Notes under the pieces: generated by a model | The model's database searches: none | What the model was told of the DNA's origin: nothing | The model's input: only the letters and a program-made list of their open reading frames with translations | Position numbers and translations under genes: made by a program | In this document: in pieces, positions 33,002 through 41,361 of the stretch | Numbering within the stretch: the first letter of the stretch is position 1 | Layout of the letters: each line of letters opens with the position of its first letter | Source: JANQPX01 sp965204405 | GTDB taxonomy: Bacteria > Pseudomonadota > Alphaproteobacteria > Geminicoccales > Geminicoccaceae | NCBI GenBank assembly: GCA_965204405.1 | Contig: CBDBEN010000005.1 | Location: 1,736,001-1,800,000 of the forward strand | DNA length: 64,000 nucleotides | Direction: 5' to 3'

Positions 33002-33979
33002 TTGGCCGGATCGACTGTCAAAAGGCTGATATCGGCGCTCCTTGCCCTTGGCATCACCGGTCTGGTGCTTTGGTGGCTGCTTCGGGATGGAGCAGGCCAG
33101 GCTCTCGTCAAAGCAGCCAGCAGGGCGGACATTCGGCTTCTGGCTCTCGCTGCACTGCTCGCCGTCGCCATTCAGGTGATCAGGGCTTGGCGTTTCGCGA
33201 TCCTCGCCAATGGCAGCATGGCCTTGCCCTCCCGGAAGATGATCGCCATTGCCACGAGGCTGATCCTTTTGAACTTTGTTCTGCCGTTCAAGCTCGGCGA
33301 ACTCGGATTTCCGGTGATGATGAAACGGGCCTTCAATACCCCCTTCGCCGAGGGGACCGGCATTTTGATCCTCTGCCGTCTCCTGGATTTCGGCGTCGTT
33401 GCGGCGATCCTGCTGCTGACGGCAGCCTATCTCCTGGCCCCCGGCCTGATCGGCTGGAGTCGCGAGATTGTCGGCCTTGTCGGGTTGATGCTCCTGTCCC
33501 TGCCGATGCTCATGATCGATTGGCTTCCCGGTCTCAGAAGATTGATGCGTCCCTGGCCGAAGCTCGATGTGCTCGCCGAGCAGCTTAGTTTCGGCGTGAG
33601 AATGGCGCGCCCCGCAACCAGGCGGGTGCCGATCTTTGTTCTGACCTGCTCGATTTGGCTAACCCATGCCGTCATTGCCTATTTGACCGCCTTATCCATA
33701 GAAGCCGACATTGCGTTTTTGCCGCTGGCAATGGCGAGCGCGGCTAGCAACCTGGCCTTCGCCTTGCCGATCAGCGGTATAGCTGGCCTTGGGCCGCCGC
33801 AGGCTGCCTGGGCCACCATGCTCAACTTCGATGGTATCGATTGGACGCCGGCGATTACTACGGCCTTGCTTTGCCACGGCCTCCTGTTGGTAACGATCTC
33901 ATCGTGGGGTATGCTCGGCTTTCTGGGAAAAGCCATTAAGCCTAAGAAGATCAGAGAAAAATACGGGGAACATCGATAG
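33002..33979 (+). CDS. Flippase-like membrane protein (LPG_synthase_TM / YbhN family)
   Basis: A 325-residue protein with about eight hydrophobic segments. RAWRFAILANG, LNFVLPFKLGELGFPVMMKRAF and the late ALPISGIAGLGPPQAAWATML are recognisable motifs of the LPG_synthase_TM superfamily. There is no cytoplasmic synthase domain. Members are proposed to move lipid-linked molecules across the membrane, which suits a place after a polyprenyl-phosphate sugar transferase. The start is TTG 33002, 7 nt after the preceding stop; no ATG or GTG lies in frame nearby. Confidence 0.78.
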   Translation: MAGSTVKRLISALLALGITGLVLWWLLRDGAGQALVKAASRADIRLLALAALLAVAIQVIRAWRFAILANGSMALPSRKMIAIATRLILLNFVLPFKLGELGFPVMMKRAFNTPFAEGTGILILCRLLDFGVVAAILLLTAAYLLAPGLIGWSREIVGLVGLMLLSLPMLMIDWLPGLRRLMRPWPKLDVLAEQLSFGVRMARPATRRVPIFVLTCSIWLTHAVIAYLTALSIEADIAFLPLAMASAASNLAFALPISGIAGLGPPQAAWATMLNFDGIDWTPAITTALLCHGLLLVTISSWGMLGFLGKAIKPKKIREKYGEHR

Positions 33980-34073
33980 ATCCGGCGATCAGACGTAACC
34001 TGCCGCTGCGAAGACAACTGATAGATTCATTTTTCAGCCTGGAACTTAGCCAGAGCAGACCAACATAAGAGCC

Positions 34074-34832
34074 ATGAATGACAAACCCATCAAACCCGAT
34101 CAGTCATCGCAAGGAGCTGGCGACGGCACGGGCCGAGGCGACCTGCCGAAGGCGCATGACGCGCATGATGCCGTTCAGGCCTTTCTGAATGACGTCGCCA
34201 AGACACCGCCGCCCGTTTCCGGTGGTGGACGCGGCAGATTGATCTTTGCGATGGATGCGACGGCATCCCGCGAACCGAGTTGGGATCAGGCCTGCCAGGT
34301 CCAGGGACAGATGTTTCTGGAAACCGCGGCTCTTGGCGGGTTGGACGTTCAGCTCATGTATTATCGCGGCTTCAATGAGTGCAAGGCGAGCCGCTGGGTC
34401 GACAACCCGAGTGATCTGGTGACGCTGATGACATCGGTCATGTGCCTCGCCGGACAAACCAAGATCAGGCGTATCCTGCAGCACGCCATCAAGGAAACGG
34501 AGCGAAAACGCGTTTCCGCCCTGGTGTTTGTTGGCGATGCGTTTGAAGAGGATCTCGATGAGCTTGGCCAGATCGCCGGCCAACTCGGCATTCTCGGTGT
34601 CCGTGCCTTCATGTTTCAGGAAGGCCACAAGCCCGAAGCCGAGCGGGCCTTTCGTCATATTGCCAAGCTGACCAAAGGGGCTCATTGCCGGTTCGATGGT
34701 AACAGTCCGGAGCAGTTGCGGGATTTGCTGGGTGCTGTCGCCGCCTATGCTGCCGGAGGACGGAAGGCACTGGCCGATCTGTCCCGGCGTTCCGGCCACG
34801 CGGTCAAGCTAATCGCCAGCCAGGTTGATTGA
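34074..34832 (+). CDS. VWA-domain protein
   Basis: A 252-residue soluble protein. After about 55 charged, probably flexible residues comes a von Willebrand A-like fold beginning RGRLIFAMDATASREPSW; DATAS stands in for the DxSxS metal site. Further strands are DVQLMYYRGFNECKASRWV, KRVSALVFVGDAFEEDLD and GVRAFMFQEG. The function is unknown. It is 3 nt from a membrane J-domain gene, and the pair probably works together, perhaps in a chaperone-linked process. Confidence 0.75.
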   Translation: MNDKPIKPDQSSQGAGDGTGRGDLPKAHDAHDAVQAFLNDVAKTPPPVSGGGRGRLIFAMDATASREPSWDQACQVQGQMFLETAALGGLDVQLMYYRGFNECKASRWVDNPSDLVTLMTSVMCLAGQTKIRRILQHAIKETERKRVSALVFVGDAFEEDLDELGQIAGQLGILGVRAFMFQEGHKPEAERAFRHIAKLTKGAHCRFDGNSPEQLRDLLGAVAAYAAGGRKALADLSRRSGHAVKLIASQVD

Positions 34833-34835
34833 GTG

Positions 34836-35579
34836 ATGAACTTGTTTCTCGCCAGCGTCTTGCTGCTCGTCATCTTGGGCTTTTGCCTCCATATGTTCGT
34901 CAGGGCTCAGCCGGCGACGCTCGCCCGCGCCATTCGCACCTTTACCGCCACCTTTGCAGCACTAGCCGGGACCGGCCTTCTGCTTACCGGACGCATCGGC
35001 CTTGCGATCATTACGGTGGGTGCCGCGATCATGGCGTTGCGCGCCCTTCGAAACAATGGCTCGAGCGGTTACGGCTGGGCCGGTACCGGCGGCACATCCG
35101 CGTCCGGGCAAAGCCATCCGGGCAAGACGTCCGAAATCGTGACCGACATGCTCTCCATGACCTTGGACCATCAAACCGGCGATCTGGAAGGGGATGTGCT
35201 CAAAGGTCCTTTCATAGGACGTTCTCTCAGCTCCCTCGGGCTACAGGACCTATTGCAGCTTCTCATGGATTGTCAGCGGGATGATCCGCGGTCCGTGCCG
35301 CTCCTGGAGACATTCCTCGATCGTCATCAGCCTGACTGGCGGCATTATGTGGCCGGTGATCAGGGCGACAACCGGCAAGGCCAGTCCGGTCCGGCATCGG
35401 GCACAGCTATGGACAGGGAGACGGCTTGTTCGATCCTTGATATTGCACCGACGGCAAGTGATGAGGAAATCAAGGAGGCCCATCGGCGCCTGATGAACAA
35501 GCTGCATCCGGATCATGGCGGATCGAGCTATTTGGCCGCTCAGTTGAACCAGGCAAAAGACGTCCTGCTACGGCGTTGA
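34836..35579 (+). CDS. Membrane-anchored J-domain protein
   Basis: A 247-residue DnaJ-type co-chaperone. Two N-terminal hydrophobic segments (about 1-22 and 30-70) are followed by a linker of about 100 residues and a C-terminal J domain with the HPD motif in MNKLHPDHGGSS. The J domain stimulates an Hsp70 partner; the membrane anchor places it at the inner membrane. The C-terminal position resembles DjlA-like proteins. The ATG at 34836 (or GTG 34833) almost touches the VWA gene stop, so translational coupling is likely. Confidence 0.83.
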   Translation: MNLFLASVLLLVILGFCLHMFVRAQPATLARAIRTFTATFAALAGTGLLLTGRIGLAIITVGAAIMALRALRNNGSSGYGWAGTGGTSASGQSHPGKTSEIVTDMLSMTLDHQTGDLEGDVLKGPFIGRSLSSLGLQDLLQLLMDCQRDDPRSVPLLETFLDRHQPDWRHYVAGDQGDNRQGQSGPASGTAMDRETACSILDIAPTASDEEIKEAHRRLMNKLHPDHGGSSYLAAQLNQAKDVLLRR

Positions 35580-35597
35580 CCGGATTCCGGAAAGGCG

Positions 35598-36095
35598 CTA
35601 GCGCACCAGATTGGCAGGGATCACTTCCAAGCCGTCGATCAGATCTTCGGGGGCAAGCTCGATCTGGAGGCCTCGCCGACCGCCATTCACGAAGATCGTT
35701 TTTTGGTTCAGCGCGGTTCGATCGATTACGGTTCGGTGTTTTTGCCGCTGACCGAAGGGGCTGATGCCGCCTTTGACATAGCCGGTGACGCGTTCGGCTT
35801 CAGCGATTGTCGCCATGGCAGCACGCTTGCCCCCAATAGCGGCTGCCAGAGCTTTCATCTGGGTTTCGGCGTGGACCGGGGAGAGGGCGACAGCCAGTGT
35901 TTTGCCGTCGATCACCACCATCAACGTCTTGAAGATACGATTTTGGGCGATGTTCAGGGCTTTCGCCGCCTGCTCGCCAATGCCGAGGTCTCCCGGATCG
36001 AAGTCATAGCTGTGCAACCGGTAAGCAACGCCGAGCTTGTCGAGGTGTTGGGTGGCGGGGGTTGTGGTGCTGGTGCGTGCTGATTTTTTCGACAT
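35598..36095 (-). CDS. ybaK: YbaK/EbsC-type Cys-tRNA(Pro) deacylase
   Basis: A 165-residue trans-editing factor that removes cysteine from mischarged tRNA-Pro. Family blocks present are AYRLHSYDFDP, QNRIFKTLMVVIDGKTLAVALSPV, AERVTGYVKGGISPFGQ and IFVNGGRRGLQIELAPEDL. The length is normal. It is the last gene of the long minus-strand run, 33 nt after the small unknown gene, and converges with the J-domain gene. Confidence 0.93.
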   Translation of the reverse strand: MSKKSARTSTTTPATQHLDKLGVAYRLHSYDFDPGDLGIGEQAAKALNIAQNRIFKTLMVVIDGKTLAVALSPVHAETQMKALAAAIGGKRAAMATIAEAERVTGYVKGGISPFGQRQKHRTVIDRTALNQKTIFVNGGRRGLQIELAPEDLIDGLEVIPANLVR

Positions 36096-36128
36096 CGCTC
36101 TGATCAGCTTTCGGCGAGCTGCCCGGAA

Positions 36129-36470
36129 TTAGAAAACCACGCGGACCTGGGTCCGCTGAAATGTCTTGCCGGCGATCTCATGCTCATAGTCGACCAGTTC
36201 GACGGTAATCTCACTGGCTGCAAGCTGCTGCACGCGCCGCTCGATGCGTGAGTCGTCCCAGACCTCTGCAGCGAAGTTGCACTCGAAGGTCAGGCCATCG
36301 CCGGTTTTGGGCCGGGCTGCAGCGGCACTGATCAGATTATCACTTTCCAGAAGGCTGAGAATACGATCGACCCAGGATTGGCGCTGCCGGTACTCCAGGT
36401 CTCTGGAAACCCGCTCCATCTGCCTGCGTACCGTGCTGTGGTGATAGCGGGGCCGTCCATGATCACTCAT
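36129..36470 (-). CDS. Small protein of unknown function, coupled to mscS
   Basis: A 113-residue soluble protein. The first 30 residues are rich in Arg and His, then comes a helical stretch (QSWVDRILSLLESDNLISAAAA) and an alternating hydrophobic region (EVWDDSRIERRVQQL to FQRTQVRVVF). No family is recognised. The ATG at 36470 lies inside the MscS stop region (ATGAGTGA, 8-bp overlap) and has GAGGAGG 9 nt upstream, which decides the start. Tight coupling suggests it is co-produced with the channel. Confidence 0.68.
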   Translation of the reverse strand: MSDHGRPRYHHSTVRRQMERVSRDLEYRQRQSWVDRILSLLESDNLISAAAARPKTGDGLTFECNFAAEVWDDSRIERRVQQLAASEITVELVDYEHEIAGKTFQRTQVRVVF

Positions 36471-38817
36471 GGGTTTCCTCCTCGCCGCCATTGCCGTCTT
36501 TGATCACGCGAAGGGAGGCCTGCTCGATCGGTTCGGGCTTTGCCGGCTTCTTGTTGCTGTCTGTCTGTTCGTCGGACTCGGCTCGTTCAAGCTGTATATG
36601 GGCAGCCGGCGCCCTGCCGCCTTTGTCCTCGCCGAAATAGACGGTCTGATGGGGGAAGGGCATCTCGATGCCCAGTTCGTCGAAACGGTATTTCATCAAA
36701 CGATTGAAGCCGCGCTTCACCGACCACTGGGTCAGGGGCTTCGTCTTGATCCTCGCCTTGATGATGACGGCGCTGTCGGCAAGCTCGTCGACGCCGAAGA
36801 CTTGTATCGGTTCGAGAATGTTTGCGGCGTGGGCGGCATCCATTTCCAGCTCGGCGCCGATCTGCCGGATGACCTCCACCACCTCGTCGGTATCCTCGCG
36901 ATAGGCAATGCCGATATTGAGCTCGGCATAGGAAAAATCCTTGGTGTGATTGGTGATGGTCGTGACTTCGCTGAACGGAATGGTATGGACCCTGCCGGAG
37001 ACGTCCCGAAGTTCGATCGTGCGTACCGAAATGCGCTCCACCGTGCCGGTGTGACCGGCGACATCGACCACATCGCCGACCGCGATCGTGTCCTGGAACA
37101 GGATGAAGAGGCCGGTGATGACGTCCTGCACCAGCTTTTGAGAACCGAAGCCGATAGCGATACCGATGACACCGGCGGCGGCCAGGACCGGGGTGACGTC
37201 GACGCCAAGGGTGGAGAGCGTGGTCAGGGTCACGATGACAGCGATGACCAGAAACAGGAAGGTTCGGAGTAGTGGCAGCAAGGTGCGTGCGCGGCCGCTT
37301 CGCTCGACACGCTTGCCGTCATCGTCGACCGCATCGAGATAATTCTCGATCAGCGTACCTGCCACCTCCCAAATTAAGAAGCTGATCAGGATGACGCTGC
37401 CGGCATTGGTGAGCCTGCTCCAGGTCTGCTCGGTGAACCAGCCGCCGATCCAGGCAAAGAGATCGAAGCCCCAGATATGGACGAGAACCAGAAGAATGAG
37501 GAAGTAGACAACGCCGACCGCAAACCCCTGGAGCATGCCGAGATAGCGGTTGATCCGGCGCTCCAGGGCGGGATATCGGCGCCGGACTTCCGGGCCGAGC
37601 GATAGCCCGCGGCCAAGCTCGCGCTCGACCCCATAGGCAAGAGGGCGCGCGATCGCCAGGAGGAAGGTGGTGAGAACACCGCCGCGAAAGAGCAAGTCGA
37701 AACCACCTTTGATATCTAGTGCCCAGATCAAATAGGTGCTCATGATGTAGAAGATGGCGAACAGCGGCCAGATATCCGCGACCAGCCGGCGACAGCGGCC
37801 GAGGATTCGCATGACCTGATCGTTGTTATGCTGATGATCCCCATTACCGCGCAGCCAATGGGCTACAGGCTTCCGGTTTCTGACGACCATGAAAATCAGC
37901 ATCATCACCACGATGAAACCGAGCGCCCGTTCGATGGCGCCATAAATGGCGCCTTCGATCTTGAGAACAAGATCGTTCTGCAAGATCACATAGCTATAGG
38001 CGATCAAAAGGATGAACCGCCGTATCCAGGCGTAAATATACTGTGCAGTTTCATCGGAGAGGCGGATCAGCCGGAGGCTGCTCGCCGCCGGTGCCAGAAC
38101 GGTTCGGGCGCCGACGATGAGAACCATGCAAAAAGTCGTTGCATCGACCAGCGACTTGCCGAGAAGAGCCGTTGGGTTGCCATTCCAGCCGCCGAGGAAG
38201 GTCAGGAGACCGTAGCCGATAGCAGTGAAGGAAAAAACTGGGATCAGGCGAAGGCCGCCGCGAAGAAGCGCCAAGGGGACCACGGTGGTGAGTTCGTCAG
38301 GCCGTTCGTTGTAAAAGCGATCGATGGTCGGCTGCAGAAAATAGCGGACAACAAAGTAGCCGGCCAAGCTAGCCCCGAGAATGATCGCAAGCCTGGTGAA
38401 GAGCGCGATCCAATAGGCACGCAGTTTCTCTTCGGTCGCCTGCTTCCAGAACCAATCCGCAAGATTCGGCAAGTCCACCAATGCCGATGAAAGCTCGACC
38501 GATGCAGTTGCAATATCGTTGAGGCGCTGGGTCAGGGTTTCGACGAGCGACAGGCCAAGCTCGTCAACGCTCGTTGCTGTGGTTTCGGTCTCTTCCTGGA
38601 CCGTGGACAGCGTTTTCAGCTGGTCGATCAGCTTGGCACGGGCTTCCGGGTCTTCCAGGGTCTTGACCAGGCTCTCCGCGTGCGCGGGATCGATTTCAGA
38701 CGAGGCGGCCTCAGGCGGTGGATCGGCAGCGATCGCCCACGACAGAGGAACGGCAAAAGCGACCATCAACAGGACGGCGCGTAGAACGAAGGGGAGTGGG
38801 CGGGGCATGACCATCAT
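36463..38817 (-). CDS. Large MscS-family mechanosensitive channel
   Basis: A 784-residue inner-membrane channel. A signal peptide (FVLRAVLLMVAFAVPLSWAIAA) leads to a periplasmic helical domain (about 35-125) and a long set of membrane helices. The conserved MscS pore and beta domain is about residues 540-640: GVIGIAIGFGSQKLVQDVITG, then DVAGHTGTVERISVRTIELRD and HTIPFSEV. The glycine-rich pore helix is intact. Large members of the family release solutes on osmotic downshock. It starts at an ATGA overlap with hemW, so the two are coupled. Confidence 0.92.
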   Translation of the reverse strand: MMVMPRPLPFVLRAVLLMVAFAVPLSWAIAADPPPEAASSEIDPAHAESLVKTLEDPEARAKLIDQLKTLSTVQEETETTATSVDELGLSLVETLTQRLNDIATASVELSSALVDLPNLADWFWKQATEEKLRAYWIALFTRLAIILGASLAGYFVVRYFLQPTIDRFYNERPDELTTVVPLALLRGGLRLIPVFSFTAIGYGLLTFLGGWNGNPTALLGKSLVDATTFCMVLIVGARTVLAPAASSLRLIRLSDETAQYIYAWIRRFILLIAYSYVILQNDLVLKIEGAIYGAIERALGFIVVMMLIFMVVRNRKPVAHWLRGNGDHQHNNDQVMRILGRCRRLVADIWPLFAIFYIMSTYLIWALDIKGGFDLLFRGGVLTTFLLAIARPLAYGVERELGRGLSLGPEVRRRYPALERRINRYLGMLQGFAVGVVYFLILLVLVHIWGFDLFAWIGGWFTEQTWSRLTNAGSVILISFLIWEVAGTLIENYLDAVDDDGKRVERSGRARTLLPLLRTFLFLVIAVIVTLTTLSTLGVDVTPVLAAAGVIGIAIGFGSQKLVQDVITGLFILFQDTIAVGDVVDVAGHTGTVERISVRTIELRDVSGRVHTIPFSEVTTITNHTKDFSYAELNIGIAYREDTDEVVEVIRQIGAELEMDAAHAANILEPIQVFGVDELADSAVIIKARIKTKPLTQWSVKRGFNRLMKYRFDELGIEMPFPHQTVYFGEDKGGRAPAAHIQLERAESDEQTDSNKKPAKPEPIEQASLRVIKDGNGGEEETHE

Positions 38818-40127
38818 GGGGCTGTTGGAGAAGGGACTGGCATGGCAGATGAACGCTCGTCTGCGGTGAATCTTCCAAGATTTTTTTTCACCGGCGGATT
38901 GAGCAGCTCGGTGATGATCGAATTCAGGCGAAGTTGCCCGTCTCGGCTCGCAGCCAGACGACCACCATCAAGGCCGAGCCAGCCTAAATCGATGAAGTGA
39001 GCCAGCGCCTCTCCGTTTAGGGTTTCATCGATGGTGCCGCCACTCAGGCTCTGGAGACGGTCGGTCGGGATCCCGTCAATCGTCCTAAGTCCCATCAGAA
39101 CCATCTCGACCACTTGGTCCCATTTGCCGATCTCTTCTCTCGGTTGTTCGCCATGGCCGAGGCTATCGACCTGCTCCAGCCAGGCGCGCGGCATGCGCTC
39201 GGTCCGGGTGGCAAAGCGCTTGCCGCCGATGGCCAGCCGGCCATGGGCGCCGGGGCCGATCCCAGCATAGTCACCTGCCTGCCAACAGATCAGATTGTGC
39301 CGGCAGGCTTGGCCTGGGGCGGCGTGGTTGGAAATCTCATAGGCAGGAAGACCGGCTGCTTCCAGCTGCTCCTGCGTGAGGTCGAATAGATCCGCCTGGA
39401 GGTCGTCTTCCGGCAACACCAATGTTCCTCGCTGATGGAGGGTGTGGAACCTGGTGCCTTGCTCGATGGTGAGTTGATAGACGCTGAGATGGCCCACGGC
39501 GTAGTCAAGGGCTCTGGTCAGTTCGCCGTTCCATGCTTCGATCGTCTGTCCCGGCCTCGCATAGATGAGATCAAAGGAGAAGCGGGAAAACAGCCCTGCC
39601 GCGTGATCGACGGCCTGGAGCGCTTCGGTGGCACTGTGTTCCCGGCCAAGAAAGCGAAGGGCTTCGTCATCGAGGGATTGCACGCCCAGGGACAGGCGAT
39701 TGACGCCCGCCGCCTTGAAGTCCGCCAGCCGGTCTTTTTCGACGGATGTCGGGTTGGCCTCAAGGGTGATTTCCAGTTCCGGCTCGGCGCCGAAGCGATC
39801 GACGGCGCGCTCGATCAGGGCGGCGGCGGTCGCCGGGGCCATCAGCGAGGGCGTGCCGCCGCCGAAGAAGATCGAGTTCAGTGGCCGCCTGCCGGTCCCA
39901 TCAGCCACATGGTCGAGCTCCGCCATAAGACATCGCGCCCAGCGCTGGTGATCGACGGAGCCTTCGACATGGCTGTTGAAATCGCAATAGGGGCATTTCG
40001 ATCGGCAAAAGGGCCAGTGGACGTAGAGACCAAAGCCGGCCCCGTCCGCGGTCTCCTCCCCGATAGTGTCAGTCAACACGAAAAACCTTACGATGCGCGA
40101 TGTCAGGCGGCGATACGCTCCTGACAC
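38814..40127 (-). CDS. hemW: Radical SAM haem chaperone HemW
   Basis: A 437-residue radical SAM protein. The cluster motif is CRSKCPYCDF (C41, C45, C48). The phenylalanine after YCD marks HemW, whereas the coproporphyrinogen oxidase HemN has a fourth cysteine there. FFGGGTPSLM and LGVQSLDDEALRFLGREH follow. HemW binds haem and inserts it in respiratory enzymes. The ATG at 40127 overlaps the upstream glycosyltransferase by 25 nt; a GTG at 40079 would avoid overlap. It is unusual in sitting inside the exosortase operon. Confidence 0.92.
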   Translation of the reverse strand: MSGAYRRLTSRIVRFFVLTDTIGEETADGAGFGLYVHWPFCRSKCPYCDFNSHVEGSVDHQRWARCLMAELDHVADGTGRRPLNSIFFGGGTPSLMAPATAAALIERAVDRFGAEPELEITLEANPTSVEKDRLADFKAAGVNRLSLGVQSLDDEALRFLGREHSATEALQAVDHAAGLFSRFSFDLIYARPGQTIEAWNGELTRALDYAVGHLSVYQLTIEQGTRFHTLHQRGTLVLPEDDLQADLFDLTQEQLEAAGLPAYEISNHAAPGQACRHNLICWQAGDYAGIGPGAHGRLAIGGKRFATRTERMPRAWLEQVDSLGHGEQPREEIGKWDQVVEMVLMGLRTIDGIPTDRLQSLSGGTIDETLNGEALAHFIDLGWLGLDGGRLAASRDGQLRLNSIITELLNPPVKKNLGRFTADERSSAMPVPSPTAP

Positions 40128-41317
40128 AGGCGTTCGAACAGAGGGCCGTAGGCGGCGGTTACCGCTTGCCAGCTTCGCGCGGCGACCATAGCCCGGCCAT
40201 TGGCTCGAATTTGGGGCCAGTGCTCCCTCGATGCAAGAACATCCTCCACGCGTTCGATCAGCGCGGTGAGATAGCCAGCCTTGAAGAGATAGCCGGTTTG
40301 ATCGTCGGCAATCAGTTCCCGATGGCCGCCGACATTCGAAGCCACGACGATCCGCCCGGCTGCCATGGCTTCGAGCGGTTTAAGGGGGGTCACCAACTCG
40401 GTGAGCGGCATGGGCAGGCGCGGGTAGAGGCAGATATCGATCAGGCCATAATAGGCCAGGACCTGGCTATGGGGCACGCGGCCGGCGAACAGCACCTTGC
40501 GGCCAAGTCCCTTGGCTTCCGCACGTTGCCGCAAAACGTCCTCGTCCTGGCCTCCGCCTACCAGCAAAAGCCGGATCGTCGGGTCCTTCTGCAGGAGTGC
40601 CGGCATGGCATCGATCAGCAGCCCCAGGCCTTCATAGCTGTAGAACGACCCAATGAAGCCCAGCACCGTGCAGCCTTCGAGGTCGAACATCCTGACAAGT
40701 CCCGGATCCGGGGCCGTCATGCTGGTGAACCTCGCTGTATCCACGGCATTGGGGATAACGGTGATCTTCTCGCGCTCGATGCCGCGCTCCACAAGATTTT
40801 CACGCAAGCCCTCGCAGATGGTGGTGATCGCATCGACCCGGCGGCAAAGGTCGGTTTCCAGCCTGCGGGTCGCGCGATAGCGGGCACCATCCTGGCGCAC
40901 CTGCCCCTGATCCACTGCGGCATCTTCCCAAAAAGCGCGAATTTCATAGACCACGGGGAGACCCAGTCGTCTCGCGGTCCAAAGTGCGGGGTAGCCATTG
41001 AGAACCGGGGAATGAGCCTGCACGATCGATGGCCGGACCTGTTCGGCGACTTCGCCGACACGTTTCGCGGTCGCGCGCATTTCCATCAATTCGCGAAAAA
41101 GCGGTACACGGTAGGGGGTGCGCTGGGCGGTTCGGTAGAACGCCAGTCCATCGACGTTCTCCTCGGGGCCGTGGATGGGAAACTCATGGCGTGGCGACGT
41201 CAGATGAAACGTGTCGATACCATGGGCACGCTGGCCCTTCAGTATACCGTTGGTTCGATAGACATAACCGTCCTGGGTCGGCAGGCCGTGATTGAGAACA
41301 TGGAGCACACGCATCAT
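40103..41317 (-). CDS. GT4 glycosyltransferase of the exosortase A locus
   Basis: A 404-residue GT-B glycosyltransferase. It starts MRVLHVLNHGLPTQDGYVYRTNGILKGQ, the signature of exosortase A system-associated glycosyltransferases (TIGR04063), and has GFIGSFYSYEGLGLLIDAMPAL and the donor motif LTELVTPLKPLEAMAAG. It adds one sugar of the polysaccharide made by this locus. It begins 45 nt after xrtA and overlaps hemW by 25 nt. ATG 41314 is an alternative start. Confidence 0.88.
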   Translation of the reverse strand: MMRVLHVLNHGLPTQDGYVYRTNGILKGQRAHGIDTFHLTSPRHEFPIHGPEENVDGLAFYRTAQRTPYRVPLFRELMEMRATAKRVGEVAEQVRPSIVQAHSPVLNGYPALWTARRLGLPVVYEIRAFWEDAAVDQGQVRQDGARYRATRRLETDLCRRVDAITTICEGLRENLVERGIEREKITVIPNAVDTARFTSMTAPDPGLVRMFDLEGCTVLGFIGSFYSYEGLGLLIDAMPALLQKDPTIRLLLVGGGQDEDVLRQRAEAKGLGRKVLFAGRVPHSQVLAYYGLIDICLYPRLPMPLTELVTPLKPLEAMAAGRIVVASNVGGHRELIADDQTGYLFKAGYLTALIERVEDVLASREHWPQIRANGRAMVAARSWQAVTAAYGPLFERLCQERIAA

Positions 41318-41361
41318 GAGTAAGGTCCGAAACTAGCCCATTGGTATTCACTCATATCGCC

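Noticed and set aside
40100..41323. 407-codon plus-strand frame opposite the exosortase-associated glycosyltransferase
   Set aside because: It is the antisense shadow of a clearly conserved GT4 gene. A similar case is 51211-52224 opposite gltA.
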